From positions 1,116,001 through 1,180,000 of the forward strand of contig OY723262.1 of NCBI GenBank assembly GCA_963210315.1: a stretch of DNA of 64,000 nt, in the 5' to 3' direction. Position 1 is the stretch's first letter. Every line of letters begins with the position of its first letter. Positions 11,771 through 23,700 of this stretch are shown here, one piece after another. Below the pieces are notes generated by a model. The model saw only the letters and a list, made by a program, of their open reading frames with translations. It did no database searches and had not been told where the DNA came from. The stretch is from Rhynchopus euleeides. Lineage: Eukaryota; Euglenozoa; Diplonemea; Diplonemida; Diplonemidae. A program made the position numbers and the translations under genes.

Positions 11771-14700
11771 CTAGTCGTTCAGCTGGCACACAATCGCCGC
11801 ACCCTTCTGGATCCAGTAGTCAGAATCCTTTTCTGTCGGGACCTCAACCATGGTGATGAAGTTAGTCGAGGCGCCCAGACTGGTAATATTCCCTTTGCGT
11901 ATCGTTGTGATGTACAGCGGCGCACAGTACATCTGTGAAGCGACCTGTGTGAGAGGAGAGGGGTGGTATGATGGGAACCTTCATTCTAAAGTGCACTTCG
12001 GCCAGCACGATAAGAAGGGTGTCTTCACAGAGAGCTTGTGCCGGTGCACAGTTGCGCAGAGCACACTTCGACACAGAGGCACCCGAACCGTTCTTGTTTT
12101 CTTTCGGCAGTAAAATCACACAGTATCAATGCAAGGAATACTACTCCTGGCACTGTATGTGCACCCGCATCACTTCGAAGCTGCGCGCAACAAACACAAC
12201 ACAATATCGCTTCTGCATTGCCACGGTTGGGCAGTGCCGTTTGACGGCACCACCCACACCCTCAAGCAGCATACCTTGTGGTGCTCCTCGGGGAGGAAAT
12301 GGATGACGGGCAGCACGGTGTACATCTCGCCGGACTTGCTGTCCTCCATCACCGCGAGGGTTTTGTTCCAACGCCAGGAGTCGCTGTATAGGCCATGCAC
12401 GAAGACACCGCTTGCAGGGGACTCTGTCAGGGCGGACGCCTCATGCTCCAACACCGAGAAGGAGATCCCGAGGATGTCGACAGACACGCTGAACTGCCGG
12501 GCATAGGACTGCAGCACGCCTGTCATGAAGCCGTGCGGTGAGAACAGCCCAGAAATCCAGAAGGACACCGGCTCGCCGTTGCGCAGCCACTGGCGGATGA
12601 AGTCGAGACGCTCGATGAGATCCTTCATCCACGATCCGAGCGGCTTCAGCGAAGGGTACGACGCGTCCGACCAGAGGTGGGGGACCTGGTCTGAGAGGAA
12701 GTCTTGGAACATCTTGTCCAGAGACTCCGAGAGCACCGTCAGCCCTGCGAGGGCTTTGTCCAGCTCCAGGAGGGAGTGCTTTATGACGTGCTGCAGGTGG
12801 GAGAACTTCTCCACCTCGTGCCGCAGCACCGTGGACATCGAGTTGGGCAGCCCGCTGTCCATCACGGTGAGGGACGTCTTCCCCGCCTCCTCTAAGCTGA
12901 GAATATCGGGCAGCATCCCTGCAATCTCGGATGCCTTCCGCTTCACAATCTCCTCCGGCGACACGCCTGCACCACCCGACGCACCAGTCACCTTCGGCTG
13001 CACGATCAACACCGCACGGAGGAGCTCGCGTGATTCCTGCAGCTGATACCTGATAGATGCATTTTCATGCATGCCAAACACCTCCGGCTCGTCAACCCTC
13101 GGCAGCCCTTCGATGTAGCTGAAGTAGGTCGACAGAGGCCCGCTTGGGGGTGCCCTGTAGATCCCCGAGGCAGAGAATGCGTGGCTCTCGTGGAGGACGT
13201 CCTTCACGAAGAACCTGCGGAGGATGCTGTGCAGAGCGCGGCGGTCGATCGGGTCGGTCACACGCCCCCCGTAGTTGATCTCCCCGATGATGTAGAGCAT
13301 GCTGTCCCAGGGGATGGACTGGCTCTCCTCGATGAAGAGCTTCAGCCACTTCAGCGAGGTGGTGATGTCGGTGTCGTTCCACTCGTATTTTACATTCCAT
13401 CCGAGGGGCCCGAATTTTTTCCTCTCGAGGATCAGGGCGTGGAAGAAGGATGCGGCAAACATGAGCTTCTTGAAGGCATGCGCCTTGCTGCACTCCGCAA
13501 AGTCGGGGTGGACATCTGCCTGGTCGAAGAAGGCCAGCTCCTCCTCCTTCACCCCGGTGTAGTTCCGCTTCAGGTTGGCCTTCATCCCAGAGGGGGCTTC
13601 GTTGGTCAGCTTGATGGAGCTCTGCAGCACCGGGACAGGGAAGTACGTTGCAGGAGAGGAGGTAAGCCACAGGCGGAAGTCATCCTTGAGCTGTTTGTCC
13701 GACTCGAGCCCCATCACAATGTCGAGCAGGCCGGGCATGAAGGATTTGCCGAGGTGGCAGTTCTGCAGGAGGACCCAGTCGCCCGCCTTTTTGCCGGCGT
13801 CGATGAGGAGGCGGGCGGGCTTCTCCTGGCCCTGTCCAAGGGAGATGGATTTGACCTTGCGCCCGTGCACCTCCTCTGCCCACTTCATGAAGCCGTCTGT
13901 GGGGTCGGAGCCCTGCGAGAGGATGAAGATGATGGGGACGGAGGATGCGCTGTCGGCGAGGGCGCGTTGCATGTCCAGCGGAGGGGCGGTCACGTATGTC
14001 TCGCCCATCTCCTTGGCGACAAACGTCGTCAGCGCGAACAGCATCTTCTCCTCGCGGCTGCACCGCAGAAGCAGCAGCTTCTGGAAGGGCAGCAGCTTCG
14101 CCTCCCAGTCGATCCCGCCTGTCTCCGCGTTGGGGACTGGGGCGTTGTGTGGCTCTTTCAGGGCAAACCAGGCCTGCCATGCTGCGTCCTTCACAGCCAC
14201 GTCCTTCAGGAGTCCTGTGGAGGGTGTGGGTGGACCAGGGTTGCGGGTTGCGGAGATACAGAAAGCAACCGTACACCGGCCAGGATAGGGCACAGCTGAA
14301 ATGCTGTCGAGTATACAAATGTGGCAGATGCCACAGACACTGGGGAGAGCCCACCGCACTACCCGACACACCGTACCCCTCTACCCCCCTAATGAAGCAC
14401 AGTATATGAATATTATTCTTCCCTCTGAGAAGAGACTCTTAGAGTGCAGAATAATACACAAGACCCGCTCGACGAATGGCCGACGCTACGTTCCTCTTTT
14501 CCTTGTCACGACGCGGGAAACATGCCAAAATCCGCTGCGGCCTATGTGTCAGGCGCAGCAAGAGCATGTGCCGCAGCTGATGAAGTTCACCCCCCTCTCT
14601 CTGGTGCTAGAGAATTGCTCTGTCGCTACCTGCCTACAGGCTTACCTGAACGGCGCGGACAGCTACGGTCACCGATCGCGGGTCACAAGGGACTCCATCG

Positions 14701-17700
14701 TGCAAATGTCAGGTCCAAGTGTCACGTCCCGCATCGGGAGGAAGTGCGAGGTTGACCGGGTCCTGACCCTGCCTGGCTCTGCCGGTCGGTTCACTCTGTC
14801 GTGCTGGTTGCACGACGGTCCGACGCAGTGGCATGGCCACTACACTGCCATCGTGCCTGTGGGTCCGCAAAGGTCGGACGGGTACTTTAAGCTTGATGAT
14901 GCGAGAGTAACCCGGCTGACCGAGGACGAAGGCGCCAGGTTGATGGCTGACTGTGGCTACCTGGTCAGGTACGACCAGGCTTCCCCTCCCCCCTCGTTGT
15001 CTGAGCACAGTCTCAAGGACATCTGGTTCCCGGCTTCGAACGACTCGAGTCGCGAGTCCCCGGAGGGGCTGCCTCCTCTCTCCTGGTAACCTTGTTTTCC
15101 TTGGTTAGTGTGTGTGTTGCTTCCCACTGTTAATTGTCTTCATTATGTTCTGTTCTGTTCCGTGCCCCCCTGTGGACTATCATGTGTGTTCCAACTCTGA
15201 TGAGTTGTGCAACACAGGTTCCTCCCGCATCATTGGAGGACTGTCGAAGGTTGGGGTATGAGAGTCCATCGATGACTCCATCTCAAAGCCCTTCTGAGAA
15301 GAGACTCTTAGAGTGCAGAATAATACACAAGACCATACCTTCAAATGCTGGAACCATGCGCTCGAGCGCGTCGAGCATGCCCCAGGCCTGCGGGGTGACG
15401 AAGCCGCAGTTTTCTGGCTTCGCAGGCGGTTCGCTGCGCACCATCGCAGAGGCACGGTTGAAGAGAAGCCACTCCACAGCAGTGATGGTGCCAGTGCCAC
15501 GCTGAGGAGGGTGGCAGTGGAATAGGGCGGGGGGAACAGAGACCCCCTCAGAGGCTTGCTTGCTACAAGGATACACCAACAGGGTGAGCCCCCACCCCCC
15601 CTCACTCACCCAGCGAGAAGCCCCAGCCGGAACGGGAGCAGATCCCCCCTCCCTACCCAATGAGGCAACACACAAAAGCCACACGAGAGCCCACCGGGCC
15701 TTCCACACACACAGCCCCTGCTGTCTCAGCGCGCTGGCATACCCTGATTGCTGCACACATCAGCAGGGAGTACACTGTCTTGTGCCTGTTGAAGAGGCCT
15801 CTGCACACTGCATTGTAGGAAGCCTCTGTGATGGACTCGATAAGGCAGTCGAGATGCTCGTCGAAATCATCGTGTGAGGGGGCCTGTGCCACAACCAAGG
15901 AGACGAGCTTCTTGAAGTAGTCAAGCGAATACTGATACATGGGGTCGATCAGCGGCAAGTCGGATATCACAAAGTAGAGGATAGACGCGCGGTTTGCCAC
16001 AGAGCGGTATGTCTCGCGTGCCTCGTCAATCGACTTGGCCTTCTCCTCAGCCTCGATCAGCCGCTTCGACAGCAGCACGGAGGTGGACTGCGCCTGCTTC
16101 AGGGTGTCAATCAGCTTCTGGTTGTCGAGGATATTCCCCTTCGCATCCTCCAGCTCCGAGAGAATCAGCGCCTCATACCGCTTCAGCTTCCGCTTGTCAT
16201 CCGCAACGCTCTTCACAATCTTGTTCTTCTGTTCCTCCAGCTCCGCCTTCTCGATGGACACCACGTCACCAAGCATCTGGTCCTCCAGCCCCTCCATGGT
16301 GACGGTGAAGTTGATGAGTGTCACCTTGATGCACACCTCAGGGAGGTAGTGGGGGTTGGCCATCTTTGTCGTCATGTAGAGTCGGAAGCTCTGCTCGTAG
16401 GGGATGGCGTTGTCCGCACTGCCGATGTTGATGTACAGCTGGTTGGGTGCGGAGGCGGGGGAGTAGACCTGCTTCAGCAGCACGCTCTCCATCGCCGGGT
16501 CGAGGGTCTCACCGATGTCGTCGATCAGCAGGGGGATCCCGTTCTGCACGGCGTTCTTCATCACCTGCCCGTAGCGGGGGTCGGAGAGCTTCACAACCTT
16601 CAGCCCGTTCTTGCCCTCCATCTTGCGGATCCATTTGTTGGCCTGCCCCTGCGGGTCGATCATGAGGGGCCACCTGCGCAGCTTCATCGCCTCGTCTGTC
16701 CCCAGCTGCACGAGAATCGCATTCTCGGTGGAGGTCTGGTCGCTCGGGAGTGACATGATCTGCCACTCGCGGATCTGCATCGGGTCGCCGAGGGTCTTCG
16801 CAAGGGAGTAGTCCTGCGACACAGGGATGGACATGGCGAGGGCTGTCTGCACCCAGTCGCTGACGAGCTCCGTGCGGAAGGCGGGTGTGAAGGCGCCGAA
16901 GTAGGCTATGCTTGCAGAGGCGAGGAACACATTCGCGGGGAGCGTCACCATGTCCTGTGCAAACTGTGTGATCATCTGGTCCCACCGCACCACCTCGGCA
17001 CCCAGCGACTCCGTGAGGACGGAGGCGGTGCTCAAGTGGCGCTGGGCCTGCTCGAGCTTGAACTCCAGCTCCTCCTTGTTGCGGACTGACTCGTCAAACT
17101 GTGCCTGCAGGCTTGCCATCTCCTCCTCCACGGCGTTGAGTGCAGACTGTGCCTCCGCAAGCTTTGCGTTGACAACGGCAAGCTCCTCCTGAGCCCCGGC
17201 AAGCTTCACCTTCTTCGGAGCCACCTCCTTTGCAACGTGGTAGTAGATGTGCAGCGCCCGGCACCACATGCACAGCGACTTGCAGGCGGCAGAGCCCTGG
17301 GATCCGATCTTGTCGGGTGTGAAGTCGGGGTCGTCGACGACAAACTTCGATAGCTTTTTGATGGTCCCTTCGTCCAGCGAGTCCCTGTCGTATGTCTTGA
17401 GGGACTGGATGAAGTTGGAGTCGGACATCACGTCCTTCGCAAGCTTCCACTCGAACTTGTTCTTCTTCAGCAGGATCATCACGGCATTCATCGTCTTCTC
17501 CACAGCAGCAGGGGGTGCGGGGTACGCCTTCATCTCGTTGATATCCTTCTTGTCGATCAGCTCCAACGCCTTCACAGCGTCGTTGAGTGCAGGGGTGGCC
17601 TGGTCGAGATCCCGCTGTGCCGAATCCTGGATCTCCTGCGCCTTCGCCGCCTTCTCGCTGGCATCTGCCTCCTGCGCAGAGACTGTGATACGGACCTGGG

Positions 17701-20700
17701 CTGCCTTCTCCTTCCGGGTCTCGATCATCGTCATCATCTCTGCATTCTCCACGCTCTTTGTCTCGAGGATCGGCTTCATCTCCGTGATCTCCTTCTGCAT
17801 CTGTGCGATGAACGTGCTGGTTTCGTTCATCTTTGTCTTGCCGTTTGACACCTTGTGCAGCTGTTCGGACAACTCCCGCTTCTTGTCATCGAGGAGGGTG
17901 AGATACACAGAGAGGAACTCCAGATACGACGTTGGCGTGACGTAGTAGTGCCTGTTGATCTCAGAGAAGAACCTTTCAGACATGGCAGACACGCTTTGGT
18001 GGATCTTCACGCACATGTCGGGCAGGGCTTTGCGCATCGTGTCAGCAACCTCTGTGTCACCTAAGTCGCACTCTGCCAGCTGCCTCTGCGCCACCTGGAA
18101 CAGCGCCTCGGTCGGCCAGTTGTCAAACCAGTCGATGCTGCAGCAGTTGGTCAGACTCGGGAAGTTTCTGCACCTCGTGCGGAACGCATCCCCCACGGGG
18201 GACATACACAGCACACACCGCAGGTTATCCCGCACCTTGGAGATGAAGAACGCAAACACGTCGTCCCTGCTCCCACTCTTCCCCGCATCCTGCGCAGCCT
18301 GGCTGCACGCATTGATCTTTTTATCCTTCTCCTCCGGGGGGAACAGGGCCGGCACCTCCCCCGAGTTGAGCAGGTTGTTGATATCCTCCGTCATGCCTTC
18401 GTTCACCAGCTGCGAGTCGTTGAGGAGGAACACGACAGGCTTCCCTTCCACGCCTGCAATCTCATACAACCCGAGCAGGTCCTCGTGGAACCTGTCGATG
18501 GAATACTTCGCATCGACCTCAATCTGGAACAGCTGGAACTCGACAATGCTGGCTGCAAGGCGCGTCAGGGTCTGCTTCCCGGAACCCCCGACACCCACCA
18601 GCAGCGCATTGCCTCGCGGCTGCCTCACGATACGCACAATACGAGAGAGGTGTAGGCAGTGGTCGGAGAAGAAGACCAACGAGAGGCTCTTGTTTGTCGC
18701 AATGTTGTACTCATCGAGGTAGCTCTCGAAGAGGATCGGCAGGCGCGAAATCTCAGGCACCTCGTCATACCGCCTCTCCTCATCCGTGGCACCCATCACC
18801 AGGAAGTCGCCCCACACAATAGGCTTGTCGCCGAAGAGGTCGTTGTGGTCCCAATTCCCCCCCGGGAAGTGCTGCAGCAGGATCGGCATAAGCAGCTCCT
18901 CTGTGAAGACCTTCCTGTCCCCCGCATCGATCAGCCTGTCATGCAGGCATCTCTGGTTCTCGTGAACCCACAGCCGGGCCAGCGAGGTGGGTGTGTTGCA
19001 CGACCTGGGGGTCACCTGCATCAGCCCCTGGCAAACCTTCGACAGGTCCCTCAGGTTGAAGGTGTAGTGCGCGGTGACAGGCCTGGGGCGGAGGCGCTCT
19101 TTAAGGCCTTGGAACAGCTCGACGCTTCCCCACACAATGGACTGCACCAAGGCCTTCACATCCTTGGAGAAGTTCAGCGAGGAGAAGAAGCCGTTGAGGA
19201 TGGCGGAAAAGATCTTCTTCATCGAATCCTCGGAGAGATGGGGGATCTGCAGCAGGTGGAAGTAACGCGTCAGGCGCTGCGTCACCATGGACCGGCCTCC
19301 CTCAGGGGGGCCGCAGGCGGAGACGACAACAACATCCTGGACATGCTTCATATAGAGGAGCCTCCGGTCGTAGAACCCGCCGTTGCCCATCATCTGCCTG
19401 ATGAGCTCCACAGGGGGCGACGCGCCGAACTGCTCCAGGGCAGGCATGTTGAGGTCGTCGACGAAGAGTGCCACAGTCTGCTGCTCCCCGTCGACAACAG
19501 GCCCCCCGAGGATGTTCTTCTTCTTCGCCTTCAGCTTGCTCTCGATCATATCCTGTGTGCGCGGGGAGGAGGTCTTGGCGGAGAACTGGATAGTCACGTT
19601 GACGAGGTTCAGCTCCTCCCTGCACTGCACCAGGGTCTTCTGCACGATGGCGCTCTTCCCCGTCCCGGTGTGGCCGCTGAGGAGGGTAGGTTTCCCTATC
19701 ACAAGCAGCGTCTTCAGGAGGAATGAATACCTCACGGTGTCGACTGTGGGGACCAGGATCTCAAAATAGGGGACGGATGCGTCGTAGATAAAGTCGGGGA
19801 CACTCTGTGACCAGGGGATGAACTTCTTTGTGGTGAAGTCAATCTGCACGTCGTACACCGAGTTGGGCCCGGAGAAGGGCGCGATGTCATCCAGGAAGGG
19901 GCGCACGACCTGATCGAAGATCTCCTGCGTGTCGCTGTCGAGGTTCCCCCCGACGGACCACACGAAGCTGAACGCAAATATGATGTGGATCAGCTCATTC
20001 CGCCCTGCGGTGGACGGGTCCTCTGCGTCCGTCTCCGCCTCCGCATCCTCCTCTGGGAAGACGACATTCTTGGAGACGCACAGCGCATAGAACAGGTCGC
20101 AGCAGCTCTTCGTCGTCTGCACCTGGCAGTTGCTGATCAGCTGCCCCCCACTCTTCTCAAGCCATCCCAACCCCAGGGCAAGCTTCGTCTCGAAGAGGTT
20201 CTGGATGTAGGCCAGGCCGCGCCGCCCCAGGAAACGGGGCATCTTGGAGAAGACCCAGGTGTAGACAATGGGGGTCCAGCCGACCTGCGTCTCGTCGACG
20301 TACACCATGCCGCAGCGGGAGACTGTGGCAGGGGAGGCCACGGCGAGGTCAGCAACCTCGAACAGCATGTGGACTGTGTCGGGGAGCTTCATCCGGACGC
20401 CGTTGTCGAGGCAGAGCAGCTTCGAGTCGTCCAGCACAGAGTTCATCGACTCCACCCAGAGGGTGTCGACCGGCCCGTCGAAGACAATCCACTCGTGCTC
20501 CTTGCTGCCGGCATCGGCGTCTGTCCTGTTCTGCTTCACGATGATGGGAAGGATGCCGTCCTGCCACTCGTTGGTGTTGGGGTCGACGCTGCCGTACAGC
20601 TCGCCCATGCTGATGCTCTTAGGGTTCATCACGTGCTGGTGCACAAGCTGTGCCTGCGAGTTGAGAGACCCCGCCGTATGCAGCGCCAGCAGCGAGTTGG

Positions 20701-23700
20701 CCAGGATGTTCCGCGCCTCCGTCTTGCCCCCGCCGGCCGCACCCACCATCATGACGCCGTGGCGGACGATCAGGGTCTCGTAGAACTGCAGCACCTTTGT
20801 GACGTAGGTCGGCACCTTCTTGAGGACCTTCGTGTCCATGTCGGCGAAGATTGCGGGGAGAAGCTCTGGGTAGTCCCGCGAGGGGATCTCCACACCTGGG
20901 AACAGGTCGCTCATGATGCCCTTGAAGAGGGGGATGTCGTCTGCGACGAACTTCGGGATGTTGGCGTCGTTGCATGCGATGATCAGCGTCAGATCCTCGT
21001 CGGTGTCAGGCTGGCTGCGCTTCAGATCACCCGCCATCACCAGGATCGACTTCAGCGCGCGCATCCCAAAGTCGTAGTGGTGCTGAGGGGAGAGCTGTTC
21101 CGAGGACAGCTTGTAGAGCTGTGTAATCTTCAGCGACAAGTTCTCCGCGTTGCCAAAACCTTCCGAGTAGAAGATGACCTCGGCAATCATACGGAAGTCG
21201 GGGGTCATGGCTGCGACAGGGCGGAAGAGCGCCTTCAGGTTGTCCGGCAGTTCTGTGCGCCCCGCGTAGCCAGGGTTCATGGTGATGAAGCATCCGAAGG
21301 TGGGCTTCAGCTCGACGTGGAGCGTGCCCTGGAAGGTGAAGGAGCGCATGGAGGGGTCCTCCTTCTGCCGCAGCAGTGCTTCGCGCACCTCCATCAGCTG
21401 CTGCGCCACGACGGAGAGCACCTCGATGTTGATGCGGTTGAACTCGTCGAGGCAGCACCACGCGCCTGTCTGGCACAGCCCCGAGAAGAACTTCTCCATC
21501 ATCTTGTAGGTCACGCCGTCGGAGCAGTTGTACACGATGCACAGCCTGCCCAGCCCTTTGGCGAGGTCCTTCACGGATTCAGTCTTGCCGGTCCCTGCGG
21601 GGCCTGAGGGCGATGCGCCCAGGCAGAGGTGGAGGGCGCCCGTGATGGTCATGAAGATGCGGTCCGTGAGAGGTGTGATGACCAGGCGCCCCTGTGCCCC
21701 GAGATATTCGTATCCATAGGTGAATTCGGAGTTGTTCTGCCTGATGAAGATGTCCCCGACGCCTTCGGCGTCGGTGTCCCAGTAGCACCGCAGCTGTTTG
21801 GTCCAGCCGAAGTCGCCGATCTGGCTCACCTTGTCCTTCACCATGTCATTGACAAGGTCGCGGCCATGGACGTCGAGGAGGATGAGGGTGGCAAGCATCC
21901 TGCGTGCCACTTTGTCAAGATTCCGTCCCGTGAGCTTCGCCAGCTCGCGCAACTGCGTGTAGCACAGTGTTTTGAATGCGAGGAGCTGCTCGTTGGAGTC
22001 GGGGGACATGAGTGCGTCGGTCGCCTGCTTCTGCCAGTATATCATGGAGACAGTGAGCACCAGCTGCACGGGGTGCTCGAAGATCCACTCGCACCGTGTG
22101 CGGGCCTCGTAGTCGTCCACTGCAACCTTGGCAAGGCGGCGGAGGGTGTGCACCATGACTGTCTCTGCCTCAAGGAGCCACTTCTCGACAGGCCCACGTG
22201 CCTTGACAGGCTTGCTGACGGCAATCTTCTCACCCTCCACACTGTTCATATGCGTGAGGTCTGCAGACTCCGTGAGGGTGAAGTGCTTCACACCGTCGAA
22301 CATCTTCAGTGTGTGCGGCGCGATCTTCTCCGGGTTCTTGATCTGCGCAAGGATGTCCAGCAGGTCGTCGTTCGACAGGAAGTAGAAGCGGGGGAAGAGA
22401 CGCCGCTTCAGCTCGAGCTTCTCCTCGAGGCGCTTCTCGATGCGCTCCAGCGACTCAGTGTCCTTCTTGAACTGTGCAAGCAGGGTGCAGTTGTTGGCGA
22501 GCAGGGTGGTCTTGACGTTGGGGTTGTCGTGTGTGCGCTTGAGCAGCTCACGGAAGACCTTGTCAACGGCAAGGAAGTTGCGTGCATCATCAGTCCACTG
22601 CCTCTGCAGCTCCACGTTGGAGAAGATCGACTCGAGGTACATCCACTTGCGCTGCACCTCCAGCCACTTGTCAAGGCACTCCTGCATGTACCGCATGTCG
22701 GTCTCCCACCTGTCCACACGCTGCCGCAGCACCCCAGAGCAGTAGCGGTTCGTCGCGATGGTGGAGATCACAACCATGGACTCGTCCATCTGCTCCACAA
22801 CCTCGTCGATCTGGCCCAGGATGTAGGCGTCCTTCTGGTCCTTGTAGGGGTTGACGGCAAACTCGACACCCACCCACGTCTGGATGACGCCGTTGAGCAT
22901 CTCGTTGAGCTGCTGCTCCTGCGTTGCCTGGTATGACACCCCCGAGATCTCGTCGCGCAACACCATGGCGTTGAGGTCGATGAGCACACCGAGGGACCAC
23001 GACGCAGGGTCCTTGGAGAGGTCCTTCCCGACGATGTCGTCGATCTGCTTCCAGTGGTGGTCCTTCAGGTCCGGGTTCTTGAGGCACGTGATGACAGGCA
23101 TCGTGAGGCGGAAGGCCTCCACCATGGAGCGCAGCTTCGGCACCACAGGGGAGCCCTTCAGCGTGCGGTCCACCTGCTTTACAACCTTGTCGTACCGCTG
23201 CACCTCAGCCTCCAGCAGGGGGGCGTCGAGCTCCGCAAAGGCCGTCTCCTTCCAGTCAGCAGTCAGCGTCTGCCACTCCTTCAGCGATGTCCAGAGGCGC
23301 AGCTTGTCGCCGATGTCGCGGTGGGTGTCTGTGATCTCCGGGATGGGCGTGGCCTCCGACATCTGGAAGCCTTCCTGGAAGGCGATCAGGTCCTTCTCGC
23401 GCTTCTTGATGACGTCAATCTCGTCCATCAGGGCCTGCACGTATTCAATCACAGTGTCCATGTCGGCAGACTCGTCGTCGATCATCGGGTCGTGAGAGCG
23501 CTTGGCAACATCGTCGACAACGTCCTTGAGGCCGAGAATCTCATGGTCAACCTTCTCAGAGAACTCACGCTTCATCGCATCCTTCCCTTCCTCGGCTGCG
23601 ACGACAAGCGCCTGCATGCGCTCAAACTCAGGACGCGTCCCTTCGTAGAAGGCAAGGTTGTCCTGCTTGGAGTATTCGATGCGCGGCTCCCCGATGTCCA

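Larger units (their letters stand above)
14215..15338 (-). other. Dynein intron 2, enlarged by an insertion
   Basis: This intron is 1124 nt; the others placed in the window are 106-361 nt. It starts GTATGG and ends CCTCCACAG. Removing the inserted element plus one copy of its flanking repeat leaves about 255 nt, a normal size here. Confidence 0.9.
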
